Positions 1 to 8,422 are shown, counted from the stretch's first letter. The stretch: 64,000 nt of DNA from Pseudomonadota bacterium (GCA_024743055.1 JANSXH010000005.1:1-64000); one strand, 5' to 3'. Translations and numbers: made by a program. Notes: a model not told the origin generated them from the sequence alone.

Positions 1-439
1 AACATAAACAGCGTCTCAAGATACCCATTGCAACAGTCAGTCGTTAATCAATAACAACAACCGCCGCCCAGGCATCCCTTCTCATCATATCAACAATGTC
101 AAAAAAACAACCGCCCCACTCCTCACAAGAGACAGGACAAAAAAAACGCCGCCGAAAGTGGCCCGATCTCGTACCGGGCGCGTCCGACTGCGTCGTTGCC
201 GATCTTATATAGGGATACAGGCAACGCCGTCAACAAGTAATTTCACTAAAAAACGAAGAAAGCATTATAGCCTTAACGGCCCCTTAATACAACTCTTTTC
301 TAATGCAGTGAGCGCCAGCCTATTACCACAAAGACAGTCGCAAAAGGGTGATACCAATGTGTTCCAATCAGTCTTTACAACTGGTATCAGGAAAGCGACA
401 TTAGGAAATAGGAAAACACGAAACAAGGTGGACTGAAAA
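1..439. other. Gene-free left margin
   Basis: I find no convincing coding region here; the short reading frames present have no ribosome site and no recognisable protein. The stretch is probably the 5' region between the patatin gene on the right and a leftward gene outside the window. On the minus strand a 14-codon ORF (88 down to 44) reads MMRRDAWAAVVVID and has a Val-Val-Val-Ile run, which is the look of an attenuator leader, but it has no Shine-Dalgarno and the downstream gene cannot be seen. Confidence 0.5.
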
Positions 440-1348
440 ATGTCACGACCAACAATCGGATTGGCACTTGGTAGCGGCGTTGCCAGAGGATGGGCGCATA
501 TCGGCGTTATCCGGCGACTGGAGAAGGAAGGGATCAGGCCAGATTTTGTCTGTGGCACTTCCATCGGAGCCCTGGTAGGCGGCATGTATTTGGCTGGCAA
601 GATAGATGCCCTGGAGGATTGGGCCCGCGAACTTGGCAAGTCGAGCCTGTTTCGCTTCCTGGATATCCGACTGTCCGGCGGCGGACTAATTTCAGGTTCA
701 AAGCTCTTCTCCCTTCTGGAAAAAAACATTGGAGATGCCAATATTGAGGACCTGCCTGTTCCCTTTTCCGCCATTACGACTGAGCTTGGTACCGGTCACG
801 AGATCTGGATCCGGGAAGGAAATCTGGCCAAGGCCATCACGGCCTCTTACGCCTTGCCTGGCTTGTTCTCTCCCCAGCAGATTAATGACCGATGGCTAAT
901 CGACGGTGCGCTCACCAACCCAGTCCCTGTCTCTGTCTGCCGAGCCATGGGCGCCCGCCTTGTCATCGCGGTAAATTTAAACGCAGACGTTTTCGGCATG
1001 ACCAATATTGGAGAAGCAGAAGATAGTTTTATGGAGGAGGAGAATGGCGGCCTTGGCAAGGTATTCCATGCTCGATCTCCACTCAATCTGATGAAGCATC
1101 GTTTCTTTGACAAATCCGGCTCTGAGCCCAGTATCTTCGGGGTGATGATGTCCTCTCTTAATATTGTGCAGGACAGGCTAAGTCGATCTCGTCTGGCCGG
1201 GGATCCGCCGGACATAACTATTGCCCCAAGACTGGCTCAGCACGGATTGTTGGAATTTGATAAAGCAGAAGAGATGATTGCAGAAGGGGAAGAAGCAACA
1301 GATCGCTCCCTGCCCTTCCTCATGCATGCCATGAAAGTCTTGTCATAA
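440..1348 (+). CDS. Patatin-like phospholipase, RssA/NTE family
   Basis: This 302-residue protein is a probable cytoplasmic or membrane-associated serine lipid acyl hydrolase using a Ser-Asp dyad. The nucleophile elbow GTSIG lies at residues 39-43 (Ser41), preceded by the glycine-rich oxyanion loop near residues 10-17 (LGSGVARGW). The Asp motif DGA is at residues 155-157. Length and motif order fit the bacterial RssA group of patatins. AAGGTGG stands about ten bases before the ATG. It is transcribed alone, convergent with the CBS gene 16 bases downstream. The lipid substrate cannot be inferred from sequence. Confidence 0.9.
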   Translation: MSRPTIGLALGSGVARGWAHIGVIRRLEKEGIRPDFVCGTSIGALVGGMYLAGKIDALEDWARELGKSSLFRFLDIRLSGGGLISGSKLFSLLEKNIGDANIEDLPVPFSAITTELGTGHEIWIREGNLAKAITASYALPGLFSPQQINDRWLIDGALTNPVPVSVCRAMGARLVIAVNLNADVFGMTNIGEAEDSFMEEENGGLGKVFHARSPLNLMKHRFFDKSGSEPSIFGVMMSSLNIVQDRLSRSRLAGDPPDITIAPRLAQHGLLEFDKAEEMIAEGEEATDRSLPFLMHAMKVLS

Positions 1349-1364
1349 GGCTGCCTCAGAAATA

Positions 1365-1796
1365 TCAGCCCGTGGCGATATAGTCCCGCAGGGCTGCTGC
1401 TTCGCGCTCAACTTCATCCATGCGGCTTTTGACCACGTCGCCGATTGAGATAAAGCCCGTCAATTTTCCATCTTCCAGAACCGGCAGATGGCGGATCCGT
1501 TTTTCCGTCATCAGGGCCATAACGTTGTCAATCGTCTCTGACGGAGTTGTCGTCACCAGAGACGATGTCATCAGATCGGCAGCAGTTTGGGAGAGACAAT
1601 CCTCCCCACATTCAGAGAGGCCGCGGACGATATCCCGCTCTGACACCACACCACACAAGGTCCCCATGTCGTCAACAATCAGGACGGCCCCTATTTTCTT
1701 AGGTCCCAAAATCCCGGAAATTGTGGCAATGCTATCGGAGGGCGCTGCCGTGATCACATCGGATCCTTTGCCTTTCAAGATACCTGCAACATTCAT
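1365..1796 (-). CDS. Tandem CBS-domain protein
   Basis: A 143-residue stand-alone pair of CBS domains, roughly residues 8-60 and 72-130. Such modules bind adenine nucleotides and sense energy or redox state. The second domain carries the typical RHLPVLEDGKLTGFISIGDVV pattern. The reading frame is open for 35 codons further upstream, but the ATG at 1796 is chosen because AAGGAGGA sits just before it and the protein then starts at the conserved region. A good promoter lies upstream. Its partner enzyme is unknown; nothing nearby obviously needs it. Confidence 0.9.
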   Translation of the reverse strand: MNVAGILKGKGSDVITAAPSDSIATISGILGPKKIGAVLIVDDMGTLCGVVSERDIVRGLSECGEDCLSQTAADLMTSSLVTTTPSETIDNVMALMTEKRIRHLPVLEDGKLTGFISIGDVVKSRMDEVEREAAALRDYIATG

Positions 1797-1816
1797 ACTT
1801 TCCTCCTTATCAAGAG

Positions 1817-1839
1817 GCGGCCAAAATGCGCAGGGCCGC
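1817..1839 (-). other. Hairpin in the CBS gene leader
   Basis: GCGGCC at 1817-1822 and GGCCGC at 1834-1839 form a perfect 6-bp stem with an 11-base loop, between the promoter and the ribosome site of the CBS gene. It has no U tract, so it is a leader hairpin rather than a terminator. Function unknown. Confidence 0.35.
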
Positions 1840-1859
1840 ACTCTATTATTCAATAACCT

Positions 1860-1888
1860 AATATACAGAACTTTCACAAAAAATTCAA
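1860..1888 (-). promoter_or_regulatory. Sigma-70-type promoter of the CBS gene
   Basis: On the minus strand TTGAAT (1888-1883) and TATATT (1865-1860) are separated by 17 bases, matching the -35 and -10 consensus at 4/6 and 5/6 positions. It lies about 65 bases before the chosen start. Confidence 0.55.
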
Positions 1889-1924
1889 CCAGTGCGGTCA
1901 CATAGCGGGAAAAATGTGGCTGTT

Positions 1925-2677
1925 CTAAGGTAATATGTCGGGAATGTTGGGGTCTTGTTCAATATGATCACCGTCACGATCCGCAGGGCTAATGACGATC
2001 GTCACCTCTCCTTTAACCTTACGATCCTCAAAATGCTCAATCAAATCGTCGAGGGAGCCGCGGTGGATATTCTCGAACTTTTTGGTCAGTTCCAGACAAA
2101 CGGCAGTTGAGCGGTTGCCGAGACACTCTCGGGCTATTTTCAGGATTTTCGCGATTCGAAAGGGAGATTCAAACAGAACCAGCGCGGAGGGCGTTTCCGC
2201 GAAGGCATTGAAAACTTTACGTTGTCGACCGGGGCGTCTCGGCAAAAAGCCCAAAAAGGTGAAGGACGCCATAGGTAATCCAGAAACTGACAGAGCGGTA
2301 ATAACAGCGCTTGGCCCAGGAAGAGCTTCAACCCGATAGCCGGACTCAATTGCGGCGGCGGCGGCGCGTTGTCCGGGATCACTGACGCCCGGAGCCCCGG
2401 CATCAGATGTTAGGCCTACGGATTTTCCATCTCGCAGTAACGAGAGAATACGACCAACCGCCCGATCTTCATTATGGGCATGACAGGAAAAGATGATGGG
2501 TGGGCTTTTCAACTCATGGCGCTCATAAATTTTGCGCGTATGACGAGTATCCTCGCAGGCGAGGGCGTCAACCGATTGGAGCAACCGAAGGGATCTCAAA
2601 GTCATATCCTCAAGATTTCCAATAGGGGTCGGGATCAGGTAAAGAGTTGGCTCGGTCTGCTCATTGCTTTCAGTCAT
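1925..2677 (-). CDS. rsmI: 16S rRNA (cytidine(1402)-2'-O)-methyltransferase
   Basis: RsmI uses S-adenosylmethionine to 2'-O-methylate C1402 in the decoding centre of 16S rRNA. The 250-residue protein has the family's N-terminal LIPTPIGNLEDMTLRSL motif, ACEDTRHT, the glycine-rich SDAGAPGVSDPG segment and the LPGPSAVITAL motif. It is about 30 residues shorter than many homologues, lacking a C-terminal tail. It lies 47 bases downstream of the LysR gene on the same strand. The usual alphaproteobacterial neighbours (yraN, penicillin-binding protein activator) are not here. Confidence 0.95.
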   Translation of the reverse strand: MTESNEQTEPTLYLIPTPIGNLEDMTLRSLRLLQSVDALACEDTRHTRKIYERHELKSPPIIFSCHAHNEDRAVGRILSLLRDGKSVGLTSDAGAPGVSDPGQRAAAAAIESGYRVEALPGPSAVITALSVSGLPMASFTFLGFLPRRPGRQRKVFNAFAETPSALVLFESPFRIAKILKIARECLGNRSTAVCLELTKKFENIHRGSLDDLIEHFEDRKVKGEVTIVISPADRDGDHIEQDPNIPDILP

Positions 2678-2724
2678 GTCTGCGACTAACCATATTCTTG
2701 CTCACAGTGCAATCGCAACTATCG

Positions 2725-3621
2725 TCAGGAGACTCCGGCAGCGGACAGGATTTGCTGTCGCAGCCACTGATTTGATCGCACCTGATCGGAAGAGCGATGC
2801 CAATACAGACGAAATTCAAGATTTGGAACCGTCAGGGGCAATTCGAAGGCGTGGCAAGGATACATGCGGGTCAGCTGCAATGGCGCGGTCAAAGAAAAAT
2901 CCGTAGACTGAAGCATATGAAAAGCGGCTTGATAATGCTGCAGCCGAATAGCGATCTTTCGGGTAGATCCAAGCCTGCCGAGCTCGATATCGACAATGCC
3001 ACCCCCTCTCGCCCGGGAAGATACCAGGATATGAGACATCGCCAGGTACTTCTCAAGTGACAAGGATTTCGTCTTCGCTAGCGGGTGCTTGAGACCTACG
3101 ACACAGACCTGCCTGTCAGACATCAGGTCACTATACATCAACTCGGAGCTTGTCAGTTGCGGGATATCAATCGCTACATCGACTTCTCCAAGAGCCAGTT
3201 TCTTAGGCATGGATCGCCGGGGGACCTGCAACGCCTGAATTTTCATCATTGGCGCCTCTTTCTGGAGCAGGTCAACCAGTGGCGGCAACAAAATGGTTTC
3301 TCCGATATCGCCAATACCCAGACGCAAAGTTCGCTCAGACGTTGCCGGGTTGAATTTGTCTTCCGGCTCAATACTTGTTTCCAAAAGCCGCAAGGCTTGT
3401 CGAACCGGACCAATCATTTTTTGAGCCATGGGCGTCGGGTTCATTTTACGGCCGGCATGGATGAATAGAGGGTCATCCAAATTTTCCCGCAAGCGGTGCA
3501 AGGCGTTGCTGACCGCTGGCTGGGTGATGTTCAGAATCTGAGCTGCCTGCGTCAGGTTTCCCCGATCATATATGGCTTCAAAGGTTTGGAATAAATTCAA
3601 ATCAAGGGATTTTAGGGACAT
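2725..3621 (-). CDS. LysR-family transcriptional regulator
   Basis: A 298-residue LysR regulator: winged helix-turn-helix in residues 1-60 (LNLFQTFEAIYDRGNLTQAA, then TQPAVSNALHRLRE), followed by a periplasmic-binding-protein-like effector domain from about residue 90. It is divergent from the acyl-CoA dehydrogenase gene at 3733 with a 111-base shared regulatory region, the classic arrangement for a LysR activator of its neighbour. The effector is unknown, possibly a CoA ester or free acid. Confidence 0.92.
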   Translation of the reverse strand: MSLKSLDLNLFQTFEAIYDRGNLTQAAQILNITQPAVSNALHRLRENLDDPLFIHAGRKMNPTPMAQKMIGPVRQALRLLETSIEPEDKFNPATSERTLRLGIGDIGETILLPPLVDLLQKEAPMMKIQALQVPRRSMPKKLALGEVDVAIDIPQLTSSELMYSDLMSDRQVCVVGLKHPLAKTKSLSLEKYLAMSHILVSSRARGGGIVDIELGRLGSTRKIAIRLQHYQAAFHMLQSTDFSLTAPLQLTRMYPCHAFELPLTVPNLEFRLYWHRSSDQVRSNQWLRQQILSAAGVS

Positions 3622-3636
3622 ATACTATCACCAATA

Positions 3637-3653
3637 TGAATAATATTATATCA
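3637..3653. promoter_or_regulatory. Candidate LysR operator (TGA-N11-TCA)
   Basis: In the AT-rich gap between the LysR gene and the divergent acyl-CoA dehydrogenase gene, TGA and TCA half-sites flank 11 bases centred on AATATT. The placement fits LysR autoregulation; the sequence match is loose. Confidence 0.35.
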
Positions 3654-3664
3654 GTATAATAAAT

Positions 3665-3693
3665 TTTAATGATTAGACTGTCGAGCATATAAT
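3665..3693 (+). promoter_or_regulatory. Possible promoter of the acyl-CoA dehydrogenase gene
   Basis: A perfect -10 hexamer TATAAT lies at 3688-3693. The -35 at 17-bp spacing is poor (TTTAAT at 3665-3670), as expected for an activator-dependent promoter. The coding start is 40 bases downstream. Confidence 0.45.
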
Positions 3694-3732
3694 GCCGCCA
3701 TATACATCCATCATATGCAAGGAAACCAAGCG

Positions 3733-4944
3733 ATGAAATTTGCCTATTCCGACAAAGTCGACAGCCTTGTTGCTAGGGTAGAAGCTTTTATGAGTGATCA
3801 TGTCTATCCAGCCGAGCAGGAATATCATGATTATGTTGAAAACTCAGATACGCGGTGGGTCATTCCGCCCGTCATGGAGGAGTTGAAGAAGAAGGCCAAA
3901 TCCGAGGGTCTTTGGAACCTGTTTCTGGCTGAGTTTGAGGATTACGGGGCAGGGCTCACCAATCTTGAATATGCGCCGCTGTCGGAAACCATGGGCCGGT
4001 CTATGATCGGATCTGAGGTATTTAACTGCAGCGCCCCGGATACCGGGAATATGGAAGTCCTAGCTCGTTACGGGACACAAGCGCAGAAAGATGACTGGTT
4101 GATCCCGCTCCTTAACGGGGAGATCCGTTCGGCTTTTGCCATGACCGAGCCTGCAGTTGCCTCTTCAGATGCAACAAACATCCAATGCACGATTGACCGC
4201 CAAGGCGATGAATATGTCATCAACGGACGTAAATGGTGGACGTCTGGAGCCCCTGACCCGCGGTGTAAAATCATGATTGTTATGGGGAAAACCGACGTCA
4301 ACGCGCCGCGACACACCCAGCAATCTCAAGTCCTGGTTCCCATGGACACGCCAGGCGTCAACGTTTTGCGGCCTCTAAAAGTCTTCGGATCTGACGATGC
4401 CCCACACGGGCATGCAGAGATTGTTTTTGAAGATGTCCGGGTTCCTGCCTCCAACATCATCGGTGCAGAAGGCGAAGGCTTTGCCATTGCACAAGGACGG
4501 CTTGGCCCTGGCCGTATCCACCATTGCATGCGTCTAATCGGTTGTGCCCAACGGGCCGTCGAGTTGATGTGCGACCGGGTAGAAACCCGGGTGGCATTTG
4601 GCAAAAAGCTCAGCGAGCAAGGCTCGATTCGCGAAGATGTGGCGAAATCCATCTGTGAAGTGGAGCAAGCACGACTGCTGACCCTGAAGGCGGCGGAACG
4701 GATGGACGAAATTTCCTATAAAGAAGCTCGTGACCTTATTGCCATGATCAAGGTAGTGGCGCCGATGATGGCGCAGACGGTGATTGACAGGGCTATTCAG
4801 GCGCATGGGGCCATGGGCCTCAGCCAGGATACTTTCCTTGCCGAAGCCTTTGCTTATGCCCGAACCGTTCGCCTTGCCGACGGTCCTGACCAAGTTCATA
4901 TGAACTCGCTCGGAAAGCAGATTATTCGTCGCTACGCCGCCTAA
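3733..4944 (+). CDS. Acyl-CoA dehydrogenase, ACAD10/11-like
   Basis: A 403-residue FAD flavoprotein that alpha,beta-dehydrogenates an acyl-CoA and passes electrons to ETF. Visible family features are the FAD-contact segment [17 protein letters not shown], the substrate-loop region and a C-terminal [14 protein letters not shown] motif followed by [10 protein letters not shown]. That C-terminal pattern belongs to the ACAD10/11-like branch rather than to the MCAD type. An ATG six codons upstream (3715) exists, but AAGGAA at 3719 favours 3733. The gene heads a unit with the thioesterase at 5010 and is divergent from a LysR gene. Substrate unknown. Confidence 0.92.
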   Translation: MKFAYSDKVDSLVARVEAFMSDHVYPAEQEYHDYVENSDTRWVIPPVMEELKKKAKSEGLWNLFLAEFEDYGAGLTNLEYAPLSETMGRSMIGSEVFNCSAPDTGNMEVLARYGTQAQKDDWLIPLLNGEIRSAFAMTEPAVASSDATNIQCTIDRQGDEYVINGRKWWTSGAPDPRCKIMIVMGKTDVNAPRHTQQSQVLVPMDTPGVNVLRPLKVFGSDDAPHGHAEIVFEDVRVPASNIIGAEGEGFAIAQGRLGPGRIHHCMRLIGCAQRAVELMCDRVETRVAFGKKLSEQGSIREDVAKSICEVEQARLLTLKAAERMDEISYKEARDLIAMIKVVAPMMAQTVIDRAIQAHGAMGLSQDTFLAEAFAYARTVRLADGPDQVHMNSLGKQIIRRYAA

Positions 4945-5009
4945 CCTCCAAAGCATTGCTCCCATCACTTTGGGGGCAGCCCATTTCTTCCCATGGTCAG
5001 GAGTTTAAA

Positions 5010-5435
5010 ATGGATGCATCAACCAACCTCGCGAAACCCGCCGACTTCTTGGGCTTCCTCCCCTTTGTCCAGGCATTCAAAGTAACGCTCATTGACGAGA
5101 CTCCCGGTGCCATTGCGGTGGAGGCCCCATACATCCAGGCCTTCTCAACACCGCCGGATCTTTTTCCGGCCTCTACAGTTGGGGCAATCGGAGACATAGC
5201 CGCCGTCAGCGCTTGCCTCTCATTGCTACCGAATGGCTGGGCAACGGCCACACTGGACTTTACCGTAAAGATGACGGGTCCAGCGCGGGGTGAAAAGCTG
5301 ATCGCCCGCGCCAGGGTCCTGCAATCCGGCAAAACCTTTTCAGTCGGCTCTGCGGATGTGTTCGCGGTTTCTGACGGAAAAGAAGTCCTGTGTGGGACCG
5401 TTCTCTCCTCATGCCGCAATTATCAGATCAGGTAG
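5010..5435 (+). CDS. PaaI-type hotdog-fold thioesterase
   Basis: A 141-residue single hotdog-domain protein resembling the PaaI/4HBT thioesterases, which hydrolyse acyl-CoA to acid and CoA. The PaaI-like central helix region reads FPASTVGAIGDIAAVSA, followed by the strand ATLDFTVKMTGPARGEKLIA. The ATG at 5010 is preceded by CAGGAG; an upstream in-frame ATG at 4956 lacks a site. It lies 65 bases after the acyl-CoA dehydrogenase, probably co-transcribed, and ends 6 bases from the convergent MaoC gene. Confidence 0.85.
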   Translation: MDASTNLAKPADFLGFLPFVQAFKVTLIDETPGAIAVEAPYIQAFSTPPDLFPASTVGAIGDIAAVSACLSLLPNGWATATLDFTVKMTGPARGEKLIARARVLQSGKTFSVGSADVFAVSDGKEVLCGTVLSSCRNYQIR

Positions 5436-5441
5436 ATATCG

Positions 5442-5924
5442 TCATTGGGGGCGGCGGCGAACCAGATATCGCTGTTCGCCTTCCATTACCAACTCGCGTC
5501 GCTGGTTGTGTACCGTTGAGCGCACGGTAACAATGCCAGTGGTCCTCTGCTCTTTGAGTTCGGTCACGAACAGCTCGGGATAGACTGTATCCCCATAATA
5601 TACCGGCCCCAGGAACTTCGAAGATTGGTCGATAAAGGCAATCATGGATTCCCCTAACACATGAGGGAATGTTCCAGCGCCGGCAGCGGTCTGGATTACC
5701 ACTTGAAATCCATGGGCAAGCAGTTCGGGATGCCCCTGAGATTTGCAATATTCCACATCATAGTGAATCGGATGATTGTCCCCTGAGGCGGCCTGAAAGG
5801 CCGAAAAGTTCGCGTCCCTCAAAGTCCGGGAGGGTATGTGAAAGCGCTGACCGATGGACAGGTCTTCAAAATAGCTCGGCTCTGCGAACTGGTGTTTCTG
5901 GGGGTCAAAATCTTTTTCACTCAT
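5442..5924 (-). CDS. MaoC-family hydratase
   Basis: A 160-residue hotdog-fold protein of the MaoC/R-hydratase family. The hydratase-2 motif is visible as SGDNHPIHYDVEYC at about residues 47-60, with the catalytic Asp and His. It begins with a family-typical PSYFEDLSIGQRFHIPSRTL segment. Such enzymes hydrate enoyl-CoA or related thioesters. It is convergent with the thioesterase gene and has its own promoter, so it may serve the same catabolic route under separate control. Confidence 0.9.
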   Translation of the reverse strand: MSEKDFDPQKHQFAEPSYFEDLSIGQRFHIPSRTLRDANFSAFQAASGDNHPIHYDVEYCKSQGHPELLAHGFQVVIQTAAGAGTFPHVLGESMIAFIDQSSKFLGPVYYGDTVYPELFVTELKEQRTTGIVTVRSTVHNQRRELVMEGEQRYLVRRRPQ

Positions 5925-5965
5925 TTTTCACTCGCTTGTTTTCAAGTCTTCTTAGTTGTGCCGGC

Positions 5966-5993
5966 AGTATAGAACAAAATCTGCCCTCGGCAA
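5966..5993 (-). promoter_or_regulatory. Sigma-70-type promoter of the MaoC gene
   Basis: Minus-strand TTGCCG (5993-5988) and TATACT (5971-5966) are spaced by 16 bases, matching 4/6 and 5/6 of consensus. The start codon is about 40 bases downstream. Confidence 0.5.
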
Positions 5994-6097
5994 CGCCCGC
6001 TGCTTGATGCTCACTATCGTCAAGTTATTCCTGTATTCTCCGGGTGGATTCGTTACTATGATGCAAAGCAGACAAACTCATACAAAGGACGGATTAG

Positions 6098-6565
6098 ATG
6101 AAGGGCGACGCGGCAATTATCAAGCATCTCAATGTGATATTGAAAAACGAACTGACGGCGATTAATCAGTATTTCCTTCACTCCCGTATGCTTGAAGACT
6201 GGGGCCTCGAAGAGCTGGCAGAAAAGGTCTATCACGAATCAATTGACGAGATGAAGCATGCGGACAAGCTCATCAAGCGCATTTTGTTTCTGGAAGGATT
6301 ACCCAATCTTCAGGATCTTGGGAAACTGGCCATTGGGGAGGACACCCAGGAAATCCTCGAATGTGATCTAAAAATAGAACATGTCGCCCATAAGGATCTC
6401 AAAGCAGCGGTTAAGGACTGTGAAGCCAAGCAGGACTATGTCTCCAGGGATTTGGTCGTTGAGATCATGGAATCCGAGGAAGAGCATATTGACTGGTTGG
6501 AAACTCAGCTTGGCCTGATCGAGAAGATGGGTCTGCAGAACTATATTCAGTCGCAAAGCTCGTAA
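6098..6565 (+). CDS. bfr: Bacterioferritin (haem ferritin)
   Basis: A 155-residue four-helix-bundle iron-storage subunit that assembles into a 24-mer, oxidises Fe2+ and stores it as mineral. All ferroxidase ligands are in register: Glu18, Glu51, His54, Glu94, Glu127 and His130, with Tyr25. Met52 is present, the haem ligand shared across subunit dimers, so this is a true haem-binding bacterioferritin. AAGGACGGA precedes the ATG. The Bfd partner gene follows 87 bases downstream behind its own Fur box. Confidence 0.97.
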   Translation: MKGDAAIIKHLNVILKNELTAINQYFLHSRMLEDWGLEELAEKVYHESIDEMKHADKLIKRILFLEGLPNLQDLGKLAIGEDTQEILECDLKIEHVAHKDLKAAVKDCEAKQDYVSRDLVVEIMESEEEHIDWLETQLGLIEKMGLQNYIQSQSS

Positions 6566-6585
6566 GCCATCCTCATCTTTAATAT

Positions 6586-6600
6586 TGACAATCATTCGCA
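6586..6600 (+). promoter_or_regulatory. Fur box before bfd
   Basis: TGACAATCATTCGCA matches 11 of the 14 defined positions of the 7-1-7 Fur consensus TGATAATNATTATCA. It overlaps a TTGACA -35 element at 6585-6590, ideal for repression by iron-loaded Fur. A weak -10 (TAGATG, 6608-6613) follows at 17-bp spacing. Confidence 0.65.
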
Positions 6601-6652
6601 ACATCACTAGATGTTAATAATGAATGGCAGTATTAAAAAGTGGTTTGTCTAG

Positions 6653-6844
6653 ATGTATGTGTGTCTATGTAATGGATTTACGGATCGGGACGTGAAATCG
6701 GCGGTGGCCTCAGGAGCGTCGGCGGTTTCCAATGTCTATTCATCCCTTGGTGCGGCGCCGCAATGCGCCAAATGTTCTTCTCATATTCGCGAGATCATTC
6801 GGGATGAGAAGAAATCAGGGTTGGAAGTCCACAAGAGCGACTAG
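6653..6844 (+). CDS. bfd: Bacterioferritin-associated ferredoxin
   Basis: A 63-residue [2Fe-2S] protein that docks on bacterioferritin and reduces its haem to release stored iron. The four cluster cysteines are Cys4, Cys6, Cys38 and Cys41 in the Bfd pattern C-X-C...C-X2-C, and the protein opens with MYVCLCNGFTD. It is separated from bfr by a Fur box, so iron release would be induced at low iron independently of storage. An intrinsic terminator follows. Confidence 0.95.
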   Translation: MYVCLCNGFTDRDVKSAVASGASAVSNVYSSLGAAPQCAKCSSHIREIIRDEKKSGLEVHKSD

Positions 6845-6870
6845 AAGACAGATTTCTGCTTGGAAAAGAA

Positions 6871-6900
6871 AAATCCCCCACCATTTCTGGTGAGGGATTT
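6871..6900. terminator. Bidirectional terminator between bfd and the monooxygenase
   Basis: AAATCCCCCACC (6871-6882) and GGTGAGGGATTT (6889-6900) form a 12-bp stem with one mismatch and a 6-base loop. It lies between two convergent genes and is flanked by A-rich and T-rich sequence, so it can serve both. Confidence 0.75.
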
Positions 6901-6905
6901 AAAGT

Positions 6906-7877
6906 TTATAAGGCCTTATTATTTATTTCCGCCTTGGCCTCGGCATACTGTTCTTTCAATCGATCAACATAGGCACTGACAGTTGGCACATCTTTAACGC
7001 TGCCAATTCCCTGACCCGATCCCCAAATATCTTTCCAGGCTTTTGCCTTCGAAATGCCGCCGCTGCCAAAATTCATCCGGCTTTTGTCAGCACCCGGAAG
7101 ATTTTCGGGATCCAACCCAGCGCGCTCTATACTCGGGCGGAGATAGTTTCCATGAACACCTGTGAAGGTATTGGTATAAACAATGTCCTCTCCGGTACTC
7201 TCGACAATCATCTCTTTATAACCATCTACCGCATTTGCTTCCTGGGTCGCGATGAAGGCACTGCCGATATAGGCAAGGTCGGCTCCCATGGCTTGAGCCG
7301 AAAGAATTGAATGACCATTGGCAATAGATCCTGACAATGCGAGCGGTCCATCAAAAAACTGTCGTATCTCGGACACCAAGGCAAAAGGGCTCAAACGGCC
7401 AGCGTGTCCGCCAGCTCCTGCACATACTAGGATCAACCCGTCGACACCAGCTTCCAGGGCTTTCTGAGCATGGCGAATGTTGGTCACGTCATGGAGAATG
7501 ATACCACCATAGGAATGGATCGCATCGACAATCTCGTTCGGCGCCCGCAAGCTGGTGATGATGATCGGCACTTCGTGCTTCACGCAAAGCTCGACATCTT
7601 CCATAAGCCGGGAATTGGAATGATGGACGATCTGATTAACAGCGAACGGTGCGACCTTCTTATCCGGGTTCGCTTCCGCATATTCGCTGAGTTCAGATTT
7701 AATTTGAGTAAGCCACTCATCCAGCTGTTCGATAGGACGGGCATTTAAAGCAGGAAACGACCCCACAATCCCCTCTTTGCACTGAGCAATTACCAACTCA
7801 GGCCCGGAGACAATAAACATTGGCGACGCAATGACAGGAAGAGAAAGGCGCCCTTCCAGCAAGGGTGGCATTGACAT
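6906..7877 (-). CDS. Nitronate monooxygenase-like FMN enzyme
   Basis: A 323-residue FMN TIM-barrel protein of the nitronate monooxygenase / 2-nitropropane dioxygenase family, which oxidises alkyl nitronates or acts as an NAD(P)H:quinone reductase. Landmarks are LPVIASPMFIVSGPELVIA at the start, the GAGGHAG segment with the active-site His, and the phosphate-binding GADLAYIGSAFIATQEA. The ATG at 7877 is chosen because GGAG lies ten bases upstream; a GTG at 7886 is also possible. The leader carries two palindromes. Substrate assignment within this broad family is uncertain. Confidence 0.85.
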   Translation of the reverse strand: MSMPPLLEGRLSLPVIASPMFIVSGPELVIAQCKEGIVGSFPALNARPIEQLDEWLTQIKSELSEYAEANPDKKVAPFAVNQIVHHSNSRLMEDVELCVKHEVPIIITSLRAPNEIVDAIHSYGGIILHDVTNIRHAQKALEAGVDGLILVCAGAGGHAGRLSPFALVSEIRQFFDGPLALSGSIANGHSILSAQAMGADLAYIGSAFIATQEANAVDGYKEMIVESTGEDIVYTNTFTGVHGNYLRPSIERAGLDPENLPGADKSRMNFGSGGISKAKAWKDIWGSGQGIGSVKDVPTVSAYVDRLKEQYAEAKAEINNKAL

Positions 7878-7898
7878 TCGCAACACTCTCCAACGATT

Positions 7899-7911
7899 CT
7901 AAATGATTTAG
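7899..7911. promoter_or_regulatory. Palindrome next to the monooxygenase start
   Basis: CTAAATGATTTAG is a perfect 6-1-6 inverted repeat just upstream of the ribosome site of the monooxygenase gene. Its position suits an operator. The cognate regulator is unknown. Confidence 0.4.
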
Positions 7912-7975
7912 CCAGGCCTGGATCTTGCGCCCAGTTACCCGGCTTGCCCATTTTATTAGCACCCTTTTTCAAAGA

Positions 7976-7988
7976 TGACAATTTGTCA
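7976..7988. promoter_or_regulatory. TGACAATTTGTCA operator-like palindrome (copy 1)
   Basis: A perfect 6-1-6 palindrome about 100 bases before the monooxygenase start, followed by another TTGACAAAATTT half-site. The same 13-bp core recurs at 53848-53860 inside a longer palindrome, suggesting one regulator for both loci. Confidence 0.45.
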
Positions 7989-8366
7989 TTTTTGACAAAA
8001 TTTCATTTTTTCTCTTCGCACTTGCAGCATTATTGCGAAAAACTACGTGAAATCATGCCATTAATTACTTTGATCGGTTTCAAAAAAAAATTACCGGAAA
8101 GCAGACGAAAAGTGGTTATTCATACCAATGGCGCACTTTTGATCAGTGAAGTCTCAAAAATAGGCAGAAATTTCAGCAATAAGTCTGGCTTTCTGATCAA
8201 AAAAGAGAATCAGCCTTGAGGACTTCCACAAAAGCTATCTGTGTTATCCAACGTGATCGGCAATTTTATCCCTGATCGGCAGATTTTTTCCGGCTTTCAT
8301 ATCTGCCCTTCTCCTTCGTTCGACGCAAAAACCACAAAATACTGCCTCCTGTCACGTATTTTCACT
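7989..8366. other. Gene-free AT-rich intergenic region
   Basis: This region between the monooxygenase gene and the PilZ gene contains no convincing gene. It is AT-rich and includes the direct repeat listed separately at 8254-8291. A 91-codon plus-strand frame (7944-8219) lacks a ribosome site, family resemblance and normal codon composition. Confidence 0.6.
8254..8291 (+). repeat. Tandem direct repeat, candidate enhancer site
   Basis: TGATCGGCAATTTTATCC (8254-8271) and TGATCGGCAGATTTTTTCC (8273-8291) are direct repeats at 19-bp period, about 75-115 bases upstream of the sigma-54-type promoter. That distance is typical of upstream activator sites for sigma-54 enhancer-binding proteins. Confidence 0.5.
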
Positions 8367-8382
8367 TGGCATGATGATTGCG
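8367..8382 (+). promoter_or_regulatory. Sigma-54-type (-24/-12) promoter of the PilZ gene
   Basis: TGGCATGATGATTGCG matches TGGCAYR-N4-TTGCW at every defined position except the last base, with the invariant GG and GC at correct spacing. The chosen GTG start is 41 bases downstream, leaving a leader of about 30 bases. Confidence 0.65.
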
Positions 8383-8422
8383 TAATGAAGGCAAAGGAAA
8401 TGAGTTAGTCCAGGAGAGAAGA

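Noticed and set aside
44..88. Possible ilv/leu-type leader peptide on the minus strand (MMRRDAWAAVVVID)
   Set aside because: Only four branched-chain codons, no Shine-Dalgarno and no visible terminator/antiterminator pair; the downstream gene is outside the window, so it was left as a remark.
158..436. 92-codon ORF at the left margin
   Set aside because: Arginine/serine-rich composition typical of non-coding frames, no ribosome site, and it runs into the patatin gene's own leader.
4945..4976. Hairpin CCTCCAAAG/CTTTGGGGG between the acyl-CoA dehydrogenase and thioesterase genes
   Set aside because: It has a wobble pair, a 14-base loop and no U tract, so it does not support a terminator call.
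7944..8219. 91-codon plus-strand ORF in the AT-rich gap before the PilZ gene
   Set aside because: No ribosome site, atypical low-GC composition, no recognisable protein features, and it overlaps the probable operator of the monooxygenase gene.
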